Source: Geothrix campi
GTDB lineage: Bacteria > Acidobacteriota > Holophagae > Holophagales > Holophagaceae
Assembly (NCBI RefSeq): GCF_024609265.1
Contig: NZ_JANHMP010000001.1
Span: 992,001-1,056,000 of the forward strand
DNA length: 64,000 nucleotides
Direction: 5' to 3'
Shown: positions 8,540 to 16,318 of the stretch, in pieces
Numbering within the stretch: position 1 is the stretch's first letter
How the letters are laid out: every line of letters begins with the position of its first letter
Notes under the pieces: generated by a model
What the model saw: the letters and a program-made list of their open reading frames with translations, nothing else
The model's database searches: none
What the model was told of the DNA's origin: nothing
Program-made: the position numbers and the translations under genes

Positions 8540-10327
8540 ATGTCCGAACAGGGAGCCTTCTTCCAATCCGACCGGGTGGACCAGCAGCCCATGCGCCACA
8601 CGCTGCTCTGGCGGCTGGCCGGCTACCTGCGGCCCCAGTGGGCGGCGCTCCTGGCCCTGTTCGGCCTCATGGCCCTCGGCGCCTTCCTCGAGGTCATGCC
8701 CTCGGAACTGACCCTCCGGCTCATCAACCGGTTCATGGACCAGGGCAGCCTGCGGGGCGCGGCGCCCATGATCGCGGGCTTCTTCGGCGTGCTCGTCGCG
8801 GGCTTCCTGGTGAGCTTCGCCCGCTACTTCCTGCTGGCCCGGGTGGGCCAGAAGGCCATGCTCGAGCTGCGGGTGCAGCTCTTCGCGCACCTCATGGGCC
8901 GCAGCACGGACTTCTTCCACCGCAACCCGGTGGGCCGCCTCATGACCCGCGTCACCAGCGATGTGCAGAACCTGAACGAGATGTTCGCTTCGGGCTTCGT
9001 GGCCATCGTGGGGGATGCCCTCTCCCTGCTGGCCATCGTGGCCTGGATGTTCTGGACCCACCCGGGCATGGCCCTGGTGGCCCTGGGCATCCTGCCCTTC
9101 CTGCTGGTGGCCACGGAGATCTTCCGCCGCCGCGCCGGCGAGGCCTTCCGGGAGACGCAGCGGCGCTATGCCGCCATCAACGCCTTCCTCCAGGAGCAGA
9201 TCTCGGGCATGGGCCTCGTGCAGGTCAACGCCCAGGAGGCGCGCAGCGACGCCCAGTTCAAGGGCCTGAACGAGGACTACTTCCAGGCCTTCCTGCGCAC
9301 CATCTTCGCCTACGCCGTGTTCTTCCCCGTGGTGGAGTTCATCACCTCCGGCACCCTGGCCGCGCTCATCTTCTACGCCGGCTTCAAGCTTCAGGCCGGG
9401 GCCATCACCTGGGGCCTGCTGCTGGCCTTCATCCAGCAGTCGGGGCGGTTCTTCCGGCCCATCCGGGAACTGGCCGAGCGCTACAACGTGATGCAGACGG
9501 CCCTGGCCTCCAGCGAGCGCATCTTCCGCCTGCTGGACAACCGCGAGGAGATTCCTGAGGCGCCGGACGCCAAACCCGCCGTGTTCTCCGGCGAGGTGCG
9601 TCTCGAGAACGTCACCTTCGCCTACGAGGAGGGCGGCCGGAAGGTGGTCCGCGAGCTGAGCGGGGTCATCCCCAAGGGCCGCCGCGTGGCCGTGGTGGGC
9701 CATACCGGCGCCGGCAAGAGCACCCTCATCAACCTGCTCATGCGCTTCTACGATGCCCACGAGGGCCGCATCACCGTGGACGGCGTGGACGTGCGGGACC
9801 TGAAGCTCCGCAGCCTGAGGGACCTCTTCGGCCTGGTGCTCCAGGATGTCTTCGTCTTCTCCGGCACCCTGCGCGACAACATCGTGCTGGACCGGCCCAT
9901 GGATGAGGCGCGACTGGCCTCCGTGCTGGAGCAGAGCCAGCTGAAGGATCTGGTGGGCCGCCTGCCCCAGGGCCTGGACACCCAGGTGGGCGAGCGGGGC
10001 CAGAAGCTCAGCGCCGGCGAGCGGCAGCTGCTGGCCTTCGCCCGCATGCTCTACCTGGAACCCGCCGTACTGCTGCTGGATGAGGCCACTGCCAACATCG
10101 ATTCCGAGACCGAAGCCAAGATCCAGACCGTCATCGAGCGCGTGAGCCACCGCCTCACCACCTTCACCATCGCCCACCGCCTCTCCACCATCCGCGACGC
10201 CGACGAGATCTGGGTCATGGATCAGGGCGCCCTCGTCGAGCGCGGCACCCACGACGGCCTCATCGCCCAGGACGGCGTCTACGCCAAGCTGGTGCGGCTG
10301 CAGTTCGCGGATGGGGAAGCGGCCTAG
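8540..10327 (+). CDS. ABC exporter, MsbA-like half-transporter
   Basis: A 595-residue ABC transporter with fused membrane and ATPase domains. Six transmembrane helices occupy about residues 20-310 and the nucleotide-binding domain about 345-590. Motifs: Walker A GHTGAGKST, Q-loop in LVLQDVFVF, signature LSAGE (the usual form is LSGGQ), Walker B VLLLDEAT, H-loop IAHRLST. Such homodimers export lipids (MsbA), drugs or peptides. A lipid A flippase role is plausible in a Gram-negative cell but is not proven by the sequence. GGGAG precedes the ATG. It heads the plus-strand run with thiE-aroK. Confidence 0.9.
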   Translation: MSEQGAFFQSDRVDQQPMRHTLLWRLAGYLRPQWAALLALFGLMALGAFLEVMPSELTLRLINRFMDQGSLRGAAPMIAGFFGVLVAGFLVSFARYFLLARVGQKAMLELRVQLFAHLMGRSTDFFHRNPVGRLMTRVTSDVQNLNEMFASGFVAIVGDALSLLAIVAWMFWTHPGMALVALGILPFLLVATEIFRRRAGEAFRETQRRYAAINAFLQEQISGMGLVQVNAQEARSDAQFKGLNEDYFQAFLRTIFAYAVFFPVVEFITSGTLAALIFYAGFKLQAGAITWGLLLAFIQQSGRFFRPIRELAERYNVMQTALASSERIFRLLDNREEIPEAPDAKPAVFSGEVRLENVTFAYEEGGRKVVRELSGVIPKGRRVAVVGHTGAGKSTLINLLMRFYDAHEGRITVDGVDVRDLKLRSLRDLFGLVLQDVFVFSGTLRDNIVLDRPMDEARLASVLEQSQLKDLVGRLPQGLDTQVGERGQKLSAGERQLLAFARMLYLEPAVLLLDEATANIDSETEAKIQTVIERVSHRLTTFTIAHRLSTIRDADEIWVMDQGALVERGTHDGLIAQDGVYAKLVRLQFADGEAA

Positions 10328-10359
10328 GATCCGGGCTCCGGTCTGTAGACTGATGTCCC

Positions 10360-11511
10360 ATGCTCCCCCTCCCGCCCCTCTACCCCATCACTGACGCCTC
10401 GCGTCCCGAGCCGCTGTCGGCCCAGATCCGGCGTCTGGGCGAGGCGGGCTTCCCGCTGGTGCAGTTCCGGGGCAAGCCCCTGGATGCGAAAGCCCAGTGG
10501 CTGGAGCTGCGCGCGGCCCTGGCGGATGCCGCGGCGAACGGCGGCTGGCCCTTCATCTGCGTGAACGACCGGGCGGACCTGGCCCTCCTCGCAGCCCAGG
10601 AGGGGCTCGCCCCCTGGGGCCTGCACCTGGGCCAGGGCGACCTGCCGGCCTCAGAAGCGCTCCGCCTCCCAGGCCTGGGCGGCTGCCATATCGGCGCCTC
10701 GACCCATGGTCCAGCTGAGTGGGAGGCTGTCGACCCGGCCTGTGACCATGCCGGCGTAGGCCCGTTCCGGGGCACAGCCACCAAGCCTGACCATGCGGCC
10801 CCCATCGGCCTGGAGGGCTTGCGGGCCGGTTGCGCGGAGCTGCGGGCCCAGGGCCTCGCACCCATCGCCATCGGGGGCCTGGGCCCGGCCGATGCGGTCA
10901 CCTGCTTCGAGGCCGGGGCCGAAGCCCTGGCCATGGTGGGCGAACTCCACCGGACCGCCAATCCCGGCGCCCTGGGCTGGGAGGTCCAGCGCGCGCGGTG
11001 GCAAGTCCGGCCCCCCTTCCGGCCGGGCCAGGGCGTGGTGATCCTGGGCGGCAGCGGCGCCGGGAAGAGCACCCTCGGCCGGGCTCTGGCCCAGCGGCTG
11101 AGTCTGCCTTTCCACGACCTGGACGACGTGATCGAGGCGGGCCAGGGGGTTCCCGTGAGTGCGATCTTCGCGGAGCGTGGCGAACAGGCCTTCCGGGTCC
11201 TGGAATCGCGCCTGCTGCCTGCCCTGCTCACCACGCCCGCGGTGGTCGCCCTGGGGGGGGGTGCCTGGGAGGCTCCCGCCAACCGGGACTTGGTCGTCGC
11301 GGCAGGGTTCGCCCCCCTGTGGCTGGCCGAGCCCCCGACCCGGGCCTGGGGGCGGGTGGGACAGGATCCCAGGCGCCCGCTGGCCCAGGACCGGAGCGCC
11401 TTCATGGCCCGCTGCGCGACCCGCGCCGCCGCCTGGTCTCTTGCGCCCGTCCTGCTTCCTTTCGGCCATGGCCCTGAGGATCTTGTCTCCGCCATGATGA
11501 CGGCTTGGTAG
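10360..11511 (+). CDS. Fused thiamine-phosphate synthase / shikimate kinase
   Basis: One 383-residue frame carries two enzymes from unrelated pathways. Residues 1-210 match ThiE: PLVQFRGK, CVNDRADLAL, GLHLGQGDLPAS, IGASTH, AGVGPFRGTATKPD, PIAIGGLGP. ThiE joins the thiamine pyrimidine and thiazole phosphates. Residues 222-383 match AroK: Walker A GGSGAGKST (230-238), HDLDDVIE (252-259), RGEQAFRVLE (273-282), LGGGAW (299-303) and the lid GQDPRRPLA. AroK phosphorylates shikimate. No stop or frameshift separates them and both sets of motifs look intact, so a bifunctional protein is likely. A run of nine G at 11253-11261 encodes the GGG loop. aroB lies nearby on the opposite strand. Confidence 0.88.
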   Translation: MLPLPPLYPITDASRPEPLSAQIRRLGEAGFPLVQFRGKPLDAKAQWLELRAALADAAANGGWPFICVNDRADLALLAAQEGLAPWGLHLGQGDLPASEALRLPGLGGCHIGASTHGPAEWEAVDPACDHAGVGPFRGTATKPDHAAPIGLEGLRAGCAELRAQGLAPIAIGGLGPADAVTCFEAGAEALAMVGELHRTANPGALGWEVQRARWQVRPPFRPGQGVVILGGSGAGKSTLGRALAQRLSLPFHDLDDVIEAGQGVPVSAIFAERGEQAFRVLESRLLPALLTTPAVVALGGGAWEAPANRDLVVAAGFAPLWLAEPPTRAWGRVGQDPRRPLAQDRSAFMARCATRAAAWSLAPVLLPFGHGPEDLVSAMMTAW

Positions 11512-11539
11512 ACTAGACGTTCTCCCCAGGAATATCCCA

Positions 11540-12280
11540 TTGGATCTGATCCTTTCCGACCTGCATTCGAACCTGCACGCCCTGCGGGCCGTGTTGCGGT
11601 TCACGCGGCGGAGGGCCATCCACCGGTTCGTGCTCCTGGGGGACCTGGTGGGGTACGGCGCCCACCCCAACCAGTTGCTCGACAAAGTGCGCGAGCTGCG
11701 GCCGCGGTTCATGGTCCGGGGCAACCACGACAAGGTCTGCGCGGGCCTGGAGCCCTACGGCGCCTTCAGCCTGCCCGCCCGGCAGGCCGCAGACTGGACC
11801 CGGGAGAAGCTGCGGCAGGACAACTGGCGCTTCCTGGCGGACCTGCCGGTGGGGCCCGGCTGGGTGGGCGAGGACTACCAGATCGCCCACGGCTCGCCCA
11901 TGGACGAGGACGCCTACCTGCTCCACATGCGCGAAATCAGCCTGGCCTTCGATGCCTTCCAGGGCCCCCTCTGCTTCTTCGGCCACACGCACCTGCCGGG
12001 CTGCTTCGAGCTGGACGAGGCCCAGGGGCGGCTGAACTGGATCTGCCTCCAGTCGGGCGAGTGGTTCGAGATGCAGCCGCACTGCCGCTATCTGGTGAAC
12101 CCCGGCTCCGTCGGCCAGCCCCGGGACCGCGATCCGCGAGTCTCGTTCATGACCTATGACCCCAAACGCCGGCGGGTGCGCCTCCACCGCCTGGACTACG
12201 ATGTGCAAGGCGCCGCCAAAGCGATCCTGGCCGCAGGGCTGCACGCCAACCTCGCGGACCGGCTGAGCCAAGGCATTTGA
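11540..12280 (+). CDS. Calcineurin-like metallophosphoesterase
   Basis: A 246-residue protein with the full metallophosphoesterase motif set: DLHSNLHAL, LLGDLVGYG, RGNHDK, IAHGSP and FFGHTH. These place metal ions for hydrolysis of a phosphomono- or diester. The small single-domain form resembles the YfcE/MJ0936 group, whose natural substrates are mostly unknown. The start is TTG at 11540, with AGGA upstream; no ATG fits the conserved N-terminus. It follows thiE-aroK by 28 bases and precedes the PilZ gene by 13, so all are likely one transcript. A cyclic-nucleotide role next to a PilZ protein is only a suggestion. Confidence 0.87.
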   Translation: MDLILSDLHSNLHALRAVLRFTRRRAIHRFVLLGDLVGYGAHPNQLLDKVRELRPRFMVRGNHDKVCAGLEPYGAFSLPARQAADWTREKLRQDNWRFLADLPVGPGWVGEDYQIAHGSPMDEDAYLLHMREISLAFDAFQGPLCFFGHTHLPGCFELDEAQGRLNWICLQSGEWFEMQPHCRYLVNPGSVGQPRDRDPRVSFMTYDPKRRRVRLHRLDYDVQGAAKAILAAGLHANLADRLSQGI

Positions 12281-12293
12281 AAGGCACCACCCC

Positions 12294-12989
12294 ATGGGAC
12301 ATTCCTCCTTGTCGGCCCCGGTCCTGGAACAATTCCTCCTCCAGGCCTGCCTCACCAAGGCCGTGGCAAGCCTGAGGCTGCAGGGGGTCAGTTCCCGGCT
12401 GCTGGGCGATCTCCGCATCCACAGCTTCCGCCCCGGTTCGGCCCTGGAATTGTCCGGTCTCCACGTGCGGGATGCGGTCCCTGCTGAAGGCACCCCCGTC
12501 ACCCTCACCGTCCTCCTCGGCGAGGAGGTGCTCACGCTGGAATCCATCCTGCTCTCCCCCCTGCCCGAGGAAGGTGGAGACACCCTCCTCCGCCTCGATT
12601 GGCCCCGCGAGCCTGCGCACCTCCACCGCCGCCGGGACATGCGCGTGGCCGCCCCGGAGCAGTCGCCTCTGAAGGTCCGCGTGGGCCTGGGCGGACGGAT
12701 CCTCGACGCCCTGCTGGTGAACCTCACGGAAACCGGCGTCGGCCTCGCCCTGGAGGAGGCCCTGATCGTGGACCTCCACACCCCGGTGGAGATCGACGCG
12801 AAGCTGCCGGATGGCTCGGTCCTCCACTGCCCCGGCGAGGTCCGGCACCTGGCCTACCTCGAAGGCCAGGACTATCCCACCCGGCTGGGGGTGGTCCTGC
12901 TTCCGGGCCCCGACATGGATCTCGAGCCCATCCACCGCTTCATCCAGGCGCGGCGGACGGATCGGTCCCAGGGGTTCCGGCAAGGCTGA
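12294..12989 (+). CDS. PilZ domain protein, probable c-di-GMP receptor
   Basis: A 231-residue cytoplasmic protein. The C-terminal half carries the PilZ c-di-GMP signature: the basic RRRDMR (Arg113 and Arg117 fit RxxxR) and, about 30 residues on, NLTETG (143-148), which matches [D/N]xSxxG with Thr in place of Ser. The N-terminal 100 residues are probably a YcgR-like flagellar-brake or other beta domain. Such receptors alter motility, exopolysaccharide or secretion when c-di-GMP rises. An HD-GYP protein that could degrade c-di-GMP is encoded at 51611-53386. The gene ends 11 bases from the convergent POT transporter gene. Confidence 0.82.
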   Translation: MGHSSLSAPVLEQFLLQACLTKAVASLRLQGVSSRLLGDLRIHSFRPGSALELSGLHVRDAVPAEGTPVTLTVLLGEEVLTLESILLSPLPEEGGDTLLRLDWPREPAHLHRRRDMRVAAPEQSPLKVRVGLGGRILDALLVNLTETGVGLALEEALIVDLHTPVEIDAKLPDGSVLHCPGEVRHLAYLEGQDYPTRLGVVLLPGPDMDLEPIHRFIQARRTDRSQGFRQG

Positions 12990-13000
12990 GTTCTACCGGG

Positions 13001-14473
13001 TCAGGCCTTGCGGAGGCTGACGATCGTCCCGCCCGCGCCGAGGGCAAGCATGATCACCGCCTGGACCAGGGTCTTGTAGGAGACGGAATCCCCGGAGACC
13101 GCCGACCACACGAACAGCCCACCCGCGGCCAGGAGCAGCACGTAGATCCCCAGCATGATCTTCCGGGCCTTCTCGTTCGTCTCCGGCGTATCGAGGGAGA
13201 ATTTCCGGTCATAGAGAACGAGCCCCACCGCCGCGAGGATATTCAGGGCCACGAAGAGCAGCCAGAAGAGCCGCGCCGCCGCCGGGCCACCGGGCTGGCC
13301 CACCAGGGGTTTCAGCATGGAGCCGTAAAGCATGCCCCCCAGGCTGGAGCCGATGAGGCTGCCGATGACGCCGTAGAGGAAGGCATAGCCCATGTAGACG
13401 GCCTTCTTGTCCGCCGGGGCCACCAGCCCCACGTAGCTGTAGTACTTCGGGTGCGCCGTCATCTCGCCGATCGAGAAGACCGAGATGCCCAGGATGAACA
13501 CCCACACGTTGGTGGAGGCGGCGAGGCAGAGGAATCCGATGGTGCCGATGACGATGCCCGACACCATGGTGGGCAGCGGCCGGATGTTCTTCACGAGCCG
13601 GCTGACGAGCACCTGCAGCAGGATGATCGTGCCGCCGTTGACCACCGTGACGTGTTCGGCATCGAACTTCAACGGCACGCCGAAGGACGCGAAGAACCGG
13701 TTCACGGGCGTGGCATCCACGAAGTCGCGGAGGTACCAGAGCACCGAGCCGAAGCTCTGGAAGTAGAGGATCCAGAAGCCGGAGTAGACCACGATCATCA
13801 GCATGAAGCGCGCATCGCCCAGCACCATGGCCGCGCCGTGGGCCACTTCGCGCAGGCTCTTGGTGTTCGCCGGTTTCGGGGGATCCTTGAAGAGGAAGAT
13901 GGTGGGTACCAGCATGGCCGCGCAGTACAGGGCCGAGGCGATGAACACATAGCGCCAGGAGAAGCCCTTGAGCACGCTCACGACCAGCGGTGCGAGGAAG
14001 GCCCCGATGTTGATCATCCAGTAGTAGATGCCGAAGCCGAACCCGGAGTTCTCCTCGGTGGTGGTGCGCGCGAGGGTCCCGGAGATGATCGGCTTGAAGA
14101 GGCCCGCACCGGTGGCCATCACGAGGAGCCCCGCGAACACCGCCCCATAGGACGTCACATTCCCAGCGATGAAATACCCCGTCGCCAGGATCGAGAAGGC
14201 GAAGAGCAGCATGCGCCGGTAGCCGTACCGATCCGCCAGGGCACCACCCGCGATGGGGATGACGTAGGTGAAGGCGTAGATCAGGCTCTGGAGGAAGCCC
14301 ACGGACTGCTCCGTGAAGCCCAGGCCCCCCTTCACGACCTCGTTCGTGAGGTAGACCGCGAGCACCGAGTTGAGGCCGTAGTAGGCCGCCCGCTCGAAGA
14401 GCTCCATGACGTTCGCCAGCCAGAAGACGGGCGGGAAGGTTCGCAGAATTCCGGCGGGGCGCTGAGTGGGCAT
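13001..14473 (-). CDS. POT family proton-dependent peptide transporter
   Basis: A 490-residue inner-membrane protein of the major facilitator superfamily with about 12-14 helices. The N-terminal ELFERAAYYG contains the ExxER motif of proton-coupled oligopeptide transporters. GGALADRYGYRRML is the loop 2-3 motif, and FGFGIYYWMINIGAFLAP is the characteristic POT segment in helix 5. It should import di- and tripeptides with protons, which suits a cell that also secretes an M28 peptidase. The start at 14473 matches the family N-terminus; the frame continues upstream without similarity. Confidence 0.9.
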   Translation of the reverse strand: MPTQRPAGILRTFPPVFWLANVMELFERAAYYGLNSVLAVYLTNEVVKGGLGFTEQSVGFLQSLIYAFTYVIPIAGGALADRYGYRRMLLFAFSILATGYFIAGNVTSYGAVFAGLLVMATGAGLFKPIISGTLARTTTEENSGFGFGIYYWMINIGAFLAPLVVSVLKGFSWRYVFIASALYCAAMLVPTIFLFKDPPKPANTKSLREVAHGAAMVLGDARFMLMIVVYSGFWILYFQSFGSVLWYLRDFVDATPVNRFFASFGVPLKFDAEHVTVVNGGTIILLQVLVSRLVKNIRPLPTMVSGIVIGTIGFLCLAASTNVWVFILGISVFSIGEMTAHPKYYSYVGLVAPADKKAVYMGYAFLYGVIGSLIGSSLGGMLYGSMLKPLVGQPGGPAAARLFWLLFVALNILAAVGLVLYDRKFSLDTPETNEKARKIMLGIYVLLLAAGGLFVWSAVSGDSVSYKTLVQAVIMLALGAGGTIVSLRKA

Positions 14474-14526
14474 CCGGGGATTATACGGGACCGGCAGGTC
14501 ATTCTTGGGCACAGTTGCGGGTGGAC

Positions 14527-14808
14527 CTAGCCCCCGCCCCGCTGGAAGCCACGGTGGAACCGGGCCAGGAAGGCCGCCGCCGCCTCCTCCGAATAGCCAT
14601 CGAGGTGGATCTCGACCCTGTGGCGAGGCAAGCACACGCTGCCGAGGCGGAGTTCAGGGAGAGGCCGGAGGTGGATCCTCCACTGCATAGGGCCGTCGCG
14701 TCCCTGGAAAGCGCCCTCTTTGCCGATGGTGAAGGCCAGCCCCACCGCCCCAGGCAGGAGACGGAGGAATTCCTCCCGGCTGAGGGTCATCTCCAGGTGA
14801 TGGTCCAT
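14527..14808 (-). CDS. Small unknown protein of the aldehyde oxidoreductase operon
   Basis: A 93-residue soluble protein that I do not recognise. Its start overlaps the stop of the MoaD-like gene (TGATG), so it belongs to the AOR operon and is its last gene. The sequence has a short acidic helix, a beta-rich middle with QWRIHLRPLP and HRVEIHLDGY, and a C-terminal helix ending in RGGG. A terminal double glycine also ends the MoaD-like partner. Possible roles are tungstopterin insertion, AOR maturation or a second ubiquitin-like protein. None is shown by the sequence. The constant coupling to the operon is the best evidence that it is a real gene. Confidence 0.72.
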   Translation of the reverse strand: MDHHLEMTLSREEFLRLLPGAVGLAFTIGKEGAFQGRDGPMQWRIHLRPLPELRLGSVCLPRHRVEIHLDGYSEEAAAAFLARFHRGFQRGGG

Positions 14809-15062
14809 CAGCCGCCGGCCACCGGGGGCCAGATGGCCAGGATCTCGCCCTCGGCCAGCACCCGCGCGGCCCGCTCTGGCGGAGCCACCCAGACGCCGTT
14901 CACCAGGACGATGGCGCACTGGCCCGGCGGAATGCCCTGACGCCGGATCACTTCAGCCACCGTGGTGCCTGGTTCCACGTCCATCTCGACGCGATGCCGG
15001 GATCTGGCCTGCGCCGGGAGGTGGACCGCGAGAGAGGCGAACAGCTTGAGGGTGATTCTCAT
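14808..15062 (-). CDS. MoaD/ThiS-like sulfur-carrier protein of the AOR operon
   Basis: An 84-residue beta-grasp protein ending in VAGG, the C-terminal Gly-Gly that MoaD and ThiS proteins use to carry sulfur as a thiocarboxylate. Other family marks are MRITLKLFASLA at the start and a central VNGVWV. It starts inside the stop of the FAD-reductase gene (ATGA). A MoaD-like gene is commonly found in tungsten AOR operons, where it is thought to help make the metal-binding pterin. Frame upstream of 15062 has no similarity, so this ATG is the start. Confidence 0.87.
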   Translation of the reverse strand: MRITLKLFASLAVHLPAQARSRHRVEMDVEPGTTVAEVIRRQGIPPGQCAIVLVNGVWVAPPERAARVLAEGEILAIWPPVAGG

Positions 15063-16303
15063 GCCACCCGATGGGCCGCGGCCAGGTAGGCCTTCATGAT
15101 CTGCGTGGGATCTTCGAGCAGGCGCTGCTTCCACTTGCCCAGGCGCACCCGGCCCTCGATGAGCCCACGGAAGGCACCCACGTGGTCGGCGAAGCCCACG
15201 CAGTTCGCGCCCACGAGCCGGTCGCCGTCGAATTGCAGATTCAGGTAACGGTACCGGGCCTCGTCGAGCACTTCGGTGGATTCCCCGTCCGGCACGCCCT
15301 GCCATTCCCCGAAGGACGAGGAGACCAGGCCGAGGGTGGTGAGCACATTGAAGACAAAGCTGCCGCGGAACGCGGCGGGCTTCCCGGCCATGTTCAATGC
15401 CGCGATGCGGCCCTGCTCCACCGCATTGGGCTGGATGGCGTTGATCCGCCGCTGACCGGTGAGGCAGTCTGTGGCCTCGGCCACGTCCCCCGCGGCATAG
15501 ATGCCCGGGACGCTGCTCTGCAAGCTGGCATCGACCAGGACGCCGTGACCCACCTCGATGCCGCTGCCTCCCAGGAAACCCAGGTTGGGATCAACGCCGA
15601 CGGCGCTGAGGTAAAGATCGGCGGGCAGGATTTCTCCCCCGGCCAGGGCCACCTGGAGGACCCCATCCTGGAGGGTGATGCCCTGGGGCTGCGTGTGCGT
15701 GAGGACCCGCACGCCCTTGGCCTCGCACCATTTGCGGATCATGCCGCTGGCGGTGGGGTTCATCATGCGACGCACCATGTAGCCACTGCGGACGAGGATG
15801 GTGAGGTCCACGCCGCGCGACAGCAGGCCCTCCATGATGATGCAGCCCACGAAACCGGCGCCCATCTGGACGATGCGAGTGCCGGGCCGGGCCTTGGCGA
15901 GGATGGTCCGGGCGTCCTCGAGGGTCCAGCAGCTGTGCACGCCAGGCAGGTCCATGCCCGGGATCTTCTCCAGGCTGGGATGCGAGCCCGTGGCGATCAG
16001 CAGTCGATCGAATGGCAGTGCCCGGCCGTCACCCAGGTCCACGGTGCGGGTGGCGACATCGATGCCCTTCGCCCGGGCCTGCACCAGCTGGATGCGCAGG
16101 CGGTCGTAGTGCTCCGCATCCTGGCGGATGTGGGTGCCCGCCTCGGGGATCTCCCCTTTCAGCAGGTAGGGGATGGCCATCCGGGCATAGGGGGGCTCCC
16201 CCTCGCCGCAGAGCAGGGTGATCTCCGCGGCGGGGTCGGCCTTGCGCAGGGTCTCCGCCGCGACCACGCCGGCGGGACCGCTTCCGATGATGAGGTGTCG
16301 CAT
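15059..16303 (-). CDS. FAD/NAD-dependent oxidoreductase subunit of the AOR complex
   Basis: A 414-residue flavoprotein of the pyridine nucleotide-disulfide oxidoreductase fold. The FAD site is IIGSGPAGVVAAE at the N-terminus, the NAD site is VQMGAGFVG near residue 150, and GIYAAGDVAE is the second FAD motif. No redox-active CxxxxC pair is visible, so it is a reductase of the NADH:ferredoxin or rubredoxin type. In characterised bacterial AorABC complexes the homologous FAD subunit links AOR electrons to NAD(H), and that is the likely role here. It lies 15 bases after the AOR catalytic gene and overlaps the MoaD-like gene. Confidence 0.88.
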   Translation of the reverse strand: MRHLIIGSGPAGVVAAETLRKADPAAEITLLCGEGEPPYARMAIPYLLKGEIPEAGTHIRQDAEHYDRLRIQLVQARAKGIDVATRTVDLGDGRALPFDRLLIATGSHPSLEKIPGMDLPGVHSCWTLEDARTILAKARPGTRIVQMGAGFVGCIIMEGLLSRGVDLTILVRSGYMVRRMMNPTASGMIRKWCEAKGVRVLTHTQPQGITLQDGVLQVALAGGEILPADLYLSAVGVDPNLGFLGGSGIEVGHGVLVDASLQSSVPGIYAAGDVAEATDCLTGQRRINAIQPNAVEQGRIAALNMAGKPAAFRGSFVFNVLTTLGLVSSSFGEWQGVPDGESTEVLDEARYRYLNLQFDGDRLVGANCVGFADHVGAFRGLIEGRVRLGKWKQRLLEDPTQIMKAYLAAAHRVA

Positions 16304-16318
16304 GGGACGATCTGCCGC

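Noticed and set aside
12599-14530. 643-residue plus-strand frame through the PilZ end and the POT gene
   Set aside because: It is antisense to the POT transporter over most of its length and out of frame with PilZ; composition is shadow-like.
14808-15062. MoaD-like gene as part of general molybdopterin synthesis
   Set aside because: No moaE, moeB or other pterin gene is adjacent. The overlap with AOR genes ties it to that operon instead.
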